5,787 nt of DNA from Pseudobdellovibrionaceae bacterium (GCA_022843085.1 JALHOI010000220.1:1-5787); one strand, 5' to 3'. Shown: positions 1 to 5,787, numbered from the stretch's first letter. The notes: generated from the letters alone by a model not told the origin. Translations and numbers: made by a program.

Positions 1-1
1 G

Positions 2-316
2 CGAGGGGACCTCGAACCACTGAGAAAAATTTTGAAGTTAAACGAACAGGAACTCAGCCTGATTAGCTCGCTCCGCCAGCTAAAGGGTTCTTACTCGGAA
101 GCGTTTCTCATCTACAATGACAATCGAACCGTGATCCGCGCAGTACCAAGTCCAGTCGAATACTGGGTAGCGACCAGCGATCAAACCGACAACGCAAAAA
201 TTGATGAAGTCAGAAACGAGAATCCACGTCTCACAATCAGAAGCGTTGTTGACGATTTTGCTTCGCGATTTCCGTGTGGGTATGCACATAGCTTAAAGAT
301 GACGGAGGTTGCGTGA
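2..316 (+). CDS. virB4: VirB4/TraC-type T4SS ATPase, C-terminal fragment (cut by left edge)
   Basis: This is the last 104 codons of a VirB4/TraC/TrbE-family ATPase, the inner-membrane-associated motor that energises assembly of the type IV secretion apparatus. The frame is open to the first bases of the window, so the TTG at 32 is an internal Leu codon and not a start. The recognisable part is the family's C-terminal signature: a GSYSEAFLIY strand, then SPVEYWVATSD, an acidic helix, and a closing FASRFPCG. VirB4 proteins typically end in this way, with a YW-x-TS-D motif shortly before an xxYPxG-like end. Walker A and B motifs should lie upstream, outside the window. The stop (314-316) overlaps the GTG at 313 and lies just before ATG 319 of the VirB5-like gene, so the two are likely translationally coupled. 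The family call is confident. Whether it is closer to VirB4 or to F-type TraC cannot be told from the tail alone. Confidence 0.85.
   Translation, partial: RGDLEPLRKILKLNEQELSLISSLRQLKGSYSEAFLIYNDNRTVIRAVPSPVEYWVATSDQTDNAKIDEVRNENPRLTIRSVVDDFASRFPCGYAHSLKMTEVA
304..309 (+). promoter_or_regulatory. Shine-Dalgarno GGAGGT that favours ATG 319 over GTG 313
   Basis: GGAGGT lies inside the end of the VirB4 frame. It is 9 bases before ATG 319 but only 3 bases before the in-frame GTG 313. The spacing favours initiation at 319, shortening the VirB5-like protein by two residues (it would start MKIRSG). Confidence 0.7.
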
Positions 317-318
317 CG

Positions 319-1014
319 ATGAAAATCAGATCGGGTATTATTGCAATACTCGTAACGACGCTCTTGCAGGTAAGAACGGCACACGCGGACTTTTGGGGTG
401 GAGACCTGCCGCTGCTCGCACAAATCTTGGCAAACTCAATTCAACAGCTCGCTCAACTGCAAAGCATTCTTGGCAACGGCCAGGATACGCTCAGTCTCTT
501 GCGCGAAGTTAACCGGGGTCTGCGCGATGCCCTACAGCTAATTCGAACAGCGAACCAGACTTTGCGGCCTGGGGCACTTTCCGATCTAAATGATCTCGAT
601 CAGGTTTTGTCGAAGGTCGAACAAATATACGGGAAGGTTCCAAACACCTCGGAGAAGAATATTCAGTTACTAACTGATCGGAGCGTCGCCGAGGCCATCG
701 ATCTACATAACGAAGCATTCAAATATGCAGACCGACTCGATACCGAGGCCGAACGAATCAAAGACTACGCGCAAGTCGTAAACCCGGTTGGCGCCGCTAA
801 AGTCACTGTGCAATCGCTTGGAATGATGATCCACGTTTTGAACCAGATTTTAAGAACGAACGCCGCGATGCTCAAACTGCAAAGTGAGAATCTAGCGCTG
901 CAGAATCGGCGCGGCAAACTAGATTCCGAACAATTCAAATCTCAGTACGAAGGGATTTCCGATGCTTTCGGAAAGCTAAAACCTAACTACGAACTGCCAA
1001 CCATAAACCGGTAG
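319..1014 (+). CDS. VirB5/TrbJ-like periplasmic T4SS protein
   Basis: This is a secreted protein of about 231 residues. The N-terminus has basic residues (K, R), a hydrophobic core and an AHA cleavage site before DFWGGD, a classical Sec signal peptide ending near residue 23 from ATG 319. The mature part is almost entirely helical and rich in Q, L, N and charged residues: a first Q/L-rich helix (LANSIQQLAQLQSIL), a middle region, and a long C-terminal helix with LKLQSENLALQNRR. This two-long-helix, signal-bearing architecture and the position directly after VirB4 match VirB5/TrbJ proteins, which contribute to pilus tips and substrate or recipient contact. Sequence in this family is poorly conserved, so the call rests on architecture, the DFWGGD-type mature start and context. 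The longer GTG 313 start is possible but has poor ribosome-site spacing. The following gene begins 15 bases after the stop. Confidence 0.72.
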   Translation: MKIRSGIIAILVTTLLQVRTAHADFWGGDLPLLAQILANSIQQLAQLQSILGNGQDTLSLLREVNRGLRDALQLIRTANQTLRPGALSDLNDLDQVLSKVEQIYGKVPNTSEKNIQLLTDRSVAEAIDLHNEAFKYADRLDTEAERIKDYAQVVNPVGAAKVTVQSLGMMIHVLNQILRTNAAMLKLQSENLALQNRRGKLDSEQFKSQYEGISDAFGKLKPNYELPTINR

Positions 1015-1029
1015 AAAGCGAAGAAGCGC

Positions 1030-1947
1030 ATGGAAAATTTCGATCTTCTGGGCGCCCTTGCCCAAAAGCTTCACGCGGAGATGCGGAGCACGTACTATCT
1101 CATGCTTCCGATCTTCTTTTGTCTTTCGCTCGCTGTGACGTGGCTGAAGTCTCCAACCGGTGGACCCGACTTCCTCGAAGCCGTAAAACGCGCGTTTATT
1201 TCCACTCTCTTGCTCGCGGGATTCCAAGAGATCACCGACACAATTCTATTCGTCACAAGTGGGTTGGCCGACAAAATATCGGACATGCAAGGACTCGAAA
1301 TGTTTATGCAGATGGCGGGCGAGAAAACTCGATCATACACCGTCTCGTCCATGTCCCTACTGATTGGATTTAACGATCTCTTCGTCGCAACGCTGACCTT
1401 TCTTTCCTATGTGATTCTCTACTTCTCGCGGTTCATCATGGTGGCGGTCTACCATTTCAGTTGGGTTTTTCTATCTTTAATGGCACCGATCCTTCTGCTC
1501 TTTCATATGTTTTCACCCAAGATCACCTTGAACTTATTTAAAAGTCTTATCGAGGTGGCGAGCTGGAAAATTGTGTGGGCGGTGTTATCAGCAATGCTGG
1601 CCGCTTTACCTTTCGGAAATGCTTACGCCTCGTCGGGCGGATACCTTACGGTCATCATTCTTAATTTTGTCATTGCTATCGCAATGCTCGGAACTCCACT
1701 GATAGTGAAGTCTCTCGTTGGAAACGGTTTCTCCTCGTTTGCAAGCAGCCTTGGTCCGGTTACAGCCGGAGCGATGTTCGCAGTTCCCGCCAAAGCTATG
1801 TCGGCAATGACGGCGGGCCGAGGTGCTCTGAACACCAGTCGCGGTGTCATAAACCACTACCAAAATCGGCTTCAAGACCGGGCACAGAGAAAAGATATTC
1901 TACGCGGAATCAAGGCTCTGAATTCAAATCCCAATAAGGAGTCGTAG
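1030..1947 (+). CDS. virB6: VirB6/TrbL-like polytopic inner-membrane T4SS protein
   Basis: A 305-residue membrane protein. Hydrophobic segments are visible at roughly residues 21-39, 55-80 (weaker), 110-133, 136-161, 180-195 and 205-226. They are followed by a Gly/Ala-rich stretch and a basic, presumably cytosolic tail from about 260. The core FLSLMAPILLLFHMF (about 147-161) followed by an amphipathic helix and a conserved-looking Trp (W179) is typical of VirB6/TrbL proteins, in which an AP motif precedes the central helices. VirB6 forms part of the inner-membrane translocation platform and contacts substrate DNA in Agrobacterium. The start is ATG with only a weak purine-rich ribosome site (AAAGCGAAGAAG). 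Its TAG stop abuts the TTG of the next gene with no gap. No VirB7 gene follows. Membrane topology is read by eye, so exact segment number and orientation are uncertain. Confidence 0.85.
   Translation: MENFDLLGALAQKLHAEMRSTYYLMLPIFFCLSLAVTWLKSPTGGPDFLEAVKRAFISTLLLAGFQEITDTILFVTSGLADKISDMQGLEMFMQMAGEKTRSYTVSSMSLLIGFNDLFVATLTFLSYVILYFSRFIMVAVYHFSWVFLSLMAPILLLFHMFSPKITLNLFKSLIEVASWKIVWAVLSAMLAALPFGNAYASSGGYLTVIILNFVIAIAMLGTPLIVKSLVGNGFSSFASSLGPVTAGAMFAVPAKAMSAMTAGRGALNTSRGVINHYQNRLQDRAQRKDILRGIKALNSNPNKES
1936..1941 (+). promoter_or_regulatory. Shine-Dalgarno AAGGAG for TTG start of the VirB8/TraE-like gene
   Basis: AAGGAG is embedded in the last codons of the VirB6-like gene, 6 bases before TTG 1948. 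This near-ideal site supports the unusual TTG start directly abutting the upstream TAG. Confidence 0.75.
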
Positions 1948-2553
1948 TTGATTAGAAAAGCAAAACAAGCATGGTTCGAAGTCTGGGGTAATGAGGTCGC
2001 GCAAAATCAGATTCTAAAATATATGCTGCTCGTCTTTGGATTTGCCAATTCGGTCTGCGCTATCTCTTTGGTCTTTCTGGCAACCAAGGCGCCCGCTGTA
2101 TTCGCCGTTTCATCGATTGAATCTGGGGTCCTGCGAAGCGCTCCACCACCGAAAGAATATTTAACTGGTGAAGCGACGAGAGTAGTCACCGCATATCTTC
2201 AAAGTCGACACAGCTGGAACCCCACCGACGTGAAAGTCTCGATCGGTAAAGCTGCCCGTTTCGTTGATGAATCTTTTCGTAAATCGTTTCTGTTGGCCAA
2301 CGAGACACAGATCCGAATTGCCCAGGATAAAAAAATCGCTCAGAAATTTTATGTTTCAAAGATCGACATGGATCTTGCGAAGGGAACCGCGTCAGTGTCT
2401 GGCGACCGAATTCTTACCATCGACGGGTTCCGCGCGGTGAACCCTTTATCATTCAACCTAAGTTTGCGCCTTGGAGAAAGAACCGAGCTGAATCCCGAAG
2501 GAGTTTACATCACATCCGAGCAACTCCTCGATACGACGAAGGAGGTGAAATAA
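1948..2553 (+). CDS. VirB8/TraE-like bitopic T4SS protein
   Basis: 201 residues: a short cytosolic N-terminus rich in K and aromatic residues (1-23), one transmembrane helix (about 24-44), and a periplasmic domain (about 70-190). That layout is the VirB8/TraE arrangement, and VirB8-family domains form the periplasmic part of the inner-membrane complex. The periplasmic part reads like the TraE branch: a helix with AYLQSRHSWNP, a long helical region with a FLLANETQIRI stretch, then beta strands with alternating hydrophobics (KIDMDLAKGTASVSGDRIL) and a C-terminal strand containing RLGERTELNPEGVYI, which matches the TraE-type R-x(n)-NP-G-hxI end. The start is TTG with a strong AAGGAG upstream; no in-frame ATG lies near. 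It sits between VirB6- and VirB9-like genes, as in VirB clusters, and its end carries the ribosome site for the next gene. Confidence 0.78.
   Translation: MIRKAKQAWFEVWGNEVAQNQILKYMLLVFGFANSVCAISLVFLATKAPAVFAVSSIESGVLRSAPPPKEYLTGEATRVVTAYLQSRHSWNPTDVKVSIGKAARFVDESFRKSFLLANETQIRIAQDKKIAQKFYVSKIDMDLAKGTASVSGDRILTIDGFRAVNPLSFNLSLRLGERTELNPEGVYITSEQLLDTTKEVK
2539..2548 (+). promoter_or_regulatory. Extended Shine-Dalgarno AAGGAGGTGA, far from the next start
   Basis: A very strong ribosome-binding sequence lies within the final codons of the VirB8/TraE-like gene. It is 12 bases from its last A to TTG 2561 (15 bases from the end of GGAGG), longer than usual. No closer in-frame ATG, GTG or TTG exists, because an in-frame TGA occurs at 2546-2548. 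Confidence 0.6.
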
Positions 2554-2560
2554 ATCAAAC

Positions 2561-3277
2561 TTGATATGCTTGCTCACCGGATTGCTACTTTTGGCAAGTT
2601 CACCGAGCCATGCATCCCGAATCCGAACTTTATCGATCTCAGAAAACGAAGTGGCGGTTGTCAAAGTCGGCATCGGATTCTCTACTCTGTTACAGTTCGA
2701 CACCAGACCTTCACAGGCAATCGTTGGTGATCAAGACTCTTTCAAAATCGAATACGTCGGCAACGCCATTGCGATAAAGCCTTTGATTAGCGGAGTCTCG
2801 ACAAATTTGTTTGTCGTAACCGACATCGGGAAGTTTAATTTTCGTATTTCGGCCATGCGCGGGTTCGAACCCGACTATGTCTTGCGAATTAAACGAACGA
2901 GTGACGAACCCTCGCGAAATCCCACCGCCCTGAGGACCAAAATCACAAACACGCAAGTCACAAAGAATGGACTTACGCTGCATCTAAATTCCGTCGCTTC
3001 GGCACAGTCGAATTCTGTTCTGATCTATTCGTTTCGAGTTGCGACGAAAGACCGACGGTTAAGGTTTGATGCCGGAGATTTTGAAATTGTTCAGATCTCC
3101 CGATCCCTCTCAATCGAGAGTATCTATCTCGACCGCGTTCTTCTGAGTCCGGGTAACTCCTTAAACGGAATGATCCTGATTCGCCGAAGCGAACTGAAAC
3201 GGGGGCAACAAACCTGGCTCCGAGTTACTCAAGGCAACGACAAACAAGGCCTTCGGATATTGACTCCGGCGATTTGA
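2561..3277 (+). CDS. VirB9/TraK-like outer-membrane core complex protein
   Basis: 238 residues beginning with a Sec-type signal: hydrophobic CLLTGLLLLASS and a likely cleavage after SHA (residue 18). The first domain (about 20-105) carries the VirB9/TraK/TrbG pattern: a GFSTLLQF strand, then I-V-G-D (G56, D57), N-x-I-x-IKP (K73, P74) and TNLFVVT (from T81). These beta-sandwich N-domains form the periplasmic side of the outer-membrane core. The C-terminal part (about 145-238) is beta-rich but lacks the classical VirB9 end with its W-x-P and FDDG-like motif, so TraK-like is the better subfamily guess. No lipobox cysteine follows the signal peptide. The only usable start is TTG 2561; it leaves a signal peptide with no Lys or Arg in its n-region, which is odd. 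It lies 7 bases after the VirB8/TraE-like stop and directly before VirB10, the usual core-complex pairing. Confidence 0.77.
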   Translation: MICLLTGLLLLASSPSHASRIRTLSISENEVAVVKVGIGFSTLLQFDTRPSQAIVGDQDSFKIEYVGNAIAIKPLISGVSTNLFVVTDIGKFNFRISAMRGFEPDYVLRIKRTSDEPSRNPTALRTKITNTQVTKNGLTLHLNSVASAQSNSVLIYSFRVATKDRRLRFDAGDFEIVQISRSLSIESIYLDRVLLSPGNSLNGMILIRRSELKRGQQTWLRVTQGNDKQGLRILTPAI

Positions 3278-3281
3278 GGTG
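3276..3281 (+). promoter_or_regulatory. Shine-Dalgarno GAGGTG that favours GTG 3285
   Basis: GAGGTG overlaps the VirB9/TraK-like stop codon and lies 3 bases before GTG 3285. The in-frame GTG at 3279 is part of this site and has no ribosome site of its own upstream, so GTG 3285 is the better start for the VirB10-like protein. Confidence 0.55.
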
Positions 3282-3284
3282 GAA

Positions 3285-4193
3285 GTGAAGTTCGGAAAAA
3301 TCGATAGGTATTTTCTAACCCAGGACGCGCCCCTCGGAAAAATTCGACGATTTGACCTTACAAAAATCAAAGGACTCTTAATCGCGCTCGGTGGCGCGGC
3401 TCTGTTGCTGATTCTCCTCATTCCGCCAGACGACAAAAAAAACACTAAAACAGCGAATTCGATCAGCGACGCGACCTCGATCACCGCGAACAACACTCGA
3501 CTAAATGCAACAGCCGCAGGCTCTGGCGAGTTCTATGTTTCGAACATAGCATCGTTTGGATCGTCTGGAGGTTTAGCCTCGCGTTCAAACCGTGAACTTT
3601 CGGCGAGCCAGGTCGTCAAACAACAAGGCGGCGGGCTCGGCTTCGGTCTCCCGTCAGGAACCGCGATTGCCGTAAGGCTGCTAAACCGAATCGTAACATC
3701 CGACTCGAGAAATCCGGTGATCGCTGTTGTTACTGCGGAAGCGACTTCGCCCAGCGGATTCACTCTCGTCATCGGCACAAAAGTGTTAGGAAGTGCACAA
3801 GCCGAACCAGGTTCAGATCGAGTGCAGGTCAACTTCCATACACTGGTGTTCGAAAATGGCGCTGAACAGGCGTTCAACGCAATTGCGACAATGCCGGATG
3901 GCTCGAGCGGTATCGCCGGAAACTATCACTCCCAGATAGTGAAGAAGGAAGGTGGGCGGTTTCTTAGCCGATTCATCGGAGGTTTCGCGGACGGATTCAA
4001 AGACCGCGAGAAAGGAAACATCGGGTCATTCGAACCGGGCAATTTAAAGAACGCGGCACTCAATGGAGTTTCTGTATCCGCTTCAGAGCATGCGAAAACC
4101 TACGAAACCGAGATGAAAAACATAAACCCGTATGTTTCGGTCGAACCCGGAACTCCGTTCATGCTGTTTCTTGAGAAAGGCATGGCGCTGTGA
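3285..4193 (+). CDS. virB10: VirB10/TraB/TrbI-like envelope-spanning core protein
   Basis: 302 residues from GTG 3285 (304 if GTG 3279 is used). It has a short basic cytosolic N-terminus (1-29) and one transmembrane helix (about 30-46). A Ser/Thr/Asn/Gly-rich periplasmic linker (about 47-124) follows, then the VirB10 C-terminal domain (125-302). The domain shows the family's sequential features: GTAIAVRLLNRIVTSD, then NPVIAVVTAE, an L-V-I-G-T-K-V-L-G-S strand, an R-V-Q-V-N-F strand, a G-x-AGNYH turn, and the terminal VEPGTPFMLFLE, which corresponds to the conserved acidic-x-GT ending. In known systems VirB10 spans from inner to outer membrane and builds the outer-membrane pore with VirB9. The protein is short for the family: it lacks a proline-rich periplasmic stretch. 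Its TGA overlaps the GTG start of the coupling protein by four bases, with no VirB11 between them. Confidence 0.9.
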   Translation: MKFGKIDRYFLTQDAPLGKIRRFDLTKIKGLLIALGGAALLLILLIPPDDKKNTKTANSISDATSITANNTRLNATAAGSGEFYVSNIASFGSSGGLASRSNRELSASQVVKQQGGGLGFGLPSGTAIAVRLLNRIVTSDSRNPVIAVVTAEATSPSGFTLVIGTKVLGSAQAEPGSDRVQVNFHTLVFENGAEQAFNAIATMPDGSSGIAGNYHSQIVKKEGGRFLSRFIGGFADGFKDREKGNIGSFEPGNLKNAALNGVSVSASEHAKTYETEMKNINPYVSVEPGTPFMLFLEKGMAL

Positions 4194-5787
4194 ACGACCA
4201 ACCCATCGAGCAAAGCGATTTCTACCTTATCTTCGGTTTTATCATCGTTCCGATCTGTCTGATTTTATATCGGGTCTTCTTTCGAACCATGAGGATCGGT
4301 ACAGAGTTGATAAACAACCCCTACGCGCAGAAAACCGTATACGCCGCAATCGCCTTTGGCGTACTGGTCGGTGTATTTGGCGCTTTTCGCAGATGGAACA
4401 AGCACGTCGAAAATCTAGTGCTCGCTGTCAAAAGAAACGAGAAACAGATCTATCTCGGTAAAACGCAAAATAACGACGAACTGTTTCTTTCGACAGCGAT
4501 GCGCACTCGGCACACTCAAGTTATCGGTACCACCAGTAGCGGAAAGTCGGAGTCAGTTATTCTTCCCTGGGCGATTCAAGACATTCAGAACCGTGGAGGA
4601 ATCATCATCGTCGACGGAAAAGCGGACCGATCTTTTTTAGATAAGATTTATGCCTACACCGTTGCCGCCGGGCGTGCGAATGACTTTAGACTGTTTTCAC
4701 TTTCGAATCCGCACCTCTCGTGCACTTTCAATCCGTTGGCAGTCGGAAGCGTTCAGGAAGTGACGGAACGCGTTTTCTCGAGCTTTCAATTCGAGAACGA
4801 ATACTACGAGAGTGTTCAGTTCCGAATTTTTCGGGAGATGATCGCGGTCATCAAAGAGCAGAACGTTGTTCCGACTTTCGCCCACCTTCTTGTGCTATTG
4901 ACGAACAAAGACGCACTCGCGACATGGATTGAAGCAAGCCGCAATGACGCACTCAAAGAGACACTCACCGCATTCAACAATTTAGCTGCTAGGGAAAAAG
5001 ACGAAAAGGTCAGCGGCCTTGTGGCAAAGATTAGCCACTTCTGCGCCGATGAGATCTCTCCTCTCTTCAACTCGCGTGAACCGCATTTGGATCTTGGGCA
5101 GGCGTTAAAGCATGGACTGATTTGCTACTTTCAGTTGCCAACAATGTACTACCAATTCTTAGGTGCATCTGCGGGTAAGCTCGTGCTTCAGTGTCTTCAG
5201 AACGCCGTCGCGAAGCGACATAACGAAGGCGGAGGTGCGGCTCAATTTACCGCCGTCTATCTCGACGATTTTCAAGACTACATCTACGAAGGTTTCGAGG
5301 CTCTGCTCAACAAGTCGCGCTCGGCGAATATCGGAATGGTATTTTCGCATCAAGCCCTTGGTGATCTCGATAAGGTTAGTCCGGCATTTCGAAATATTGT
5401 GACAACGAACACGAACATCAAGATCGTCATGCGCAACAATGATCCCGAGACTGCGGAATTTTTCGCGAGTTCTTTCGGTACGACGTCCTCCTCAAAGGAA
5501 ACCGAACGTGTTTCCCGAGGATTGTTTGGAGCGACGAAGACCGGTGAACTTTCCGTGCGTGCCGTCGAAGAGTTTTTATTTCACCCAAATCTCATCAAGT
5601 CCGAACTAGCCACGGGCGAGGCCATCGTTTCGATCCCGCATTTCGAGAGAGTCGAAACTCAGAGAGTAAGATTCACGCCGTTTCCGGATCTCAAACCGAT
5701 ACCTCTCCCCGCGATTCCCAAAGGCACTATCGAACACGCAGCATTCCTGAAACCTCCAGGTCGATTCGATCAAACCGACGTTCATCG
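4190..5787 (+). CDS. virD4: VirD4/TraD/TraG-type coupling protein (right end outside window)
   Basis: 532 codons are present with no stop before the window edge. The start is GTG 4190, overlapping the VirB10-like TGA as GTGA; AGAAAGG lies 9 bases before it. Two N-terminal membrane helices (about 11-31 and 49-66) flank a short loop of about 17 residues. Walker A is GTTSSGKS (113-120). A second conserved nucleotide-domain strand follows, GGIIIVDGKAD (136-146), and the Walker B strand is TAVYLDDFQDY (354-364). A sensor-like segment ANIGMVFSHQALGD contains Q388, and a NNDPETAEFFASSFGT stretch follows, all typical of TraD/TraG-like coupling ATPases with a TraM-recognition type C-terminal part. Such proteins form a hexameric inner-membrane ring that feeds relaxase-DNA or effector substrates into the channel. 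The Walker B position usually held by Glu is Asp360 here. The region about 150-340 includes the all-alpha insert of this family. No relaxase is seen in the window. Confidence 0.94.
   Translation, partial: MNDQPIEQSDFYLIFGFIIVPICLILYRVFFRTMRIGTELINNPYAQKTVYAAIAFGVLVGVFGAFRRWNKHVENLVLAVKRNEKQIYLGKTQNNDELFLSTAMRTRHTQVIGTTSSGKSESVILPWAIQDIQNRGGIIIVDGKADRSFLDKIYAYTVAAGRANDFRLFSLSNPHLSCTFNPLAVGSVQEVTERVFSSFQFENEYYESVQFRIFREMIAVIKEQNVVPTFAHLLVLLTNKDALATWIEASRNDALKETLTAFNNLAAREKDEKVSGLVAKISHFCADEISPLFNSREPHLDLGQALKHGLICYFQLPTMYYQFLGASAGKLVLQCLQNAVAKRHNEGGGAAQFTAVYLDDFQDYIYEGFEALLNKSRSANIGMVFSHQALGDLDKVSPAFRNIVTTNTNIKIVMRNNDPETAEFFASSFGTTSSSKETERVSRGLFGATKTGELSVRAVEEFLFHPNLIKSELATGEAIVSIPHFERVETQRVRFTPFPDLKPIPLPAIPKGTIEHAAFLKPPGRFDQTDVH

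Noticed and set aside
249..290. TTGACG as a -35 box for an internal promoter before the VirB5-like gene
   Set aside because: No -10-like hexamer lies 16-18 bases downstream; the closest, TATGCA, is about 26 bases away.
32..316. A stand-alone 94-residue gene starting at TTG 32
   Set aside because: The frame is open upstream to the window edge and the protein is the C-terminal tail of VirB4, so TTG 32 is internal.
2800..2890. Possible tRNA or tRNA-like att site around GGGTTCGAACCC
   Set aside because: The T-loop-like core does not form a five-pair T-stem on either strand, and no acceptor, D-arm or CCA was found. It lies inside a coding frame.
3107..3120. CTCTC-AATC-GAGAG hairpin as a terminator
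   Set aside because: It has only five base pairs, no T-run, and sits inside the VirB9-like coding sequence.
3161..3496. Antisense open frame of 111 codons
   Set aside because: It straddles the VirB9/VirB10 junction on the opposite strand, has no recognisable domain, and both sense genes have clear family motifs.
3533..3877. Antisense open frame of 114 codons
   Set aside because: It lies fully opposite the conserved VirB10 C-domain and is best explained as a shadow of its codon usage.
4132..4461. Sense-strand open frame of 109 codons overlapping the start of the coupling protein
   Set aside because: It is Arg/Cys-rich and out of frame with both VirB10 and the coupling protein, which carry clear motifs; shadow frame.

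Overview
The window is a dense piece of a type IV secretion / conjugative transfer operon. All genes are on the + strand and there is essentially no non-coding space. The order is: 3' end of a VirB4/TraC ATPase (cut by the left edge), a VirB5/TrbJ-like periplasmic protein, a VirB6/TrbL-like polytopic membrane protein, a VirB8/TraE-like protein, a VirB9/TraK-like protein, a VirB10/TraB-like protein, and a VirD4/TraD/TraG-type coupling ATPase that is still open at the right edge. The coupling protein is the longest gene here, with 532 codons inside the window and its stop beyond it.

Layout: 2-316 VirB4 C-terminus; 319-1014 (or 313-1014) VirB5-like; 1030-1947 VirB6-like; 1948-2553 VirB8/TraE-like; 2561-3277 VirB9/TraK-like; 3285-4193 VirB10-like; 4190-5787+ VirD4-like. 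Junctions are stop/start overlaps or gaps of at most 15 bases, so this is one polycistronic, probably translationally coupled unit. I see no promoter, terminator, RNA gene, CRISPR array or insertion sequence, and no gene-free stretch over 300 bases.

How the parts should work together (family knowledge applied by inference): VirB4 powers assembly at the inner membrane. VirB6 and VirB8 form the inner-membrane platform and stalk. VirB9 and VirB10 form the outer-membrane core, with VirB10 spanning the envelope. VirB5 is a secreted periplasmic or pilus-tip component. The VirD4-like protein recruits substrate, usually a relaxase-DNA complex or an effector. The gene order is that of the Agrobacterium-type VirB cluster, but no VirB7 lipoprotein and no VirB11 ATPase occur where they would be expected. 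Several subunits (TraE-, TraK-like) look closer to the F-type versions.

Organism: a Gram-negative (diderm) bacterium, because VirB9/VirB10 core proteins need an outer membrane. GC is near 50 % by eye and GTG/TTG starts are frequent. The protein flavour recalls predatory or related Bdellovibrionota, but that is an impression from memory and could not be tested here.
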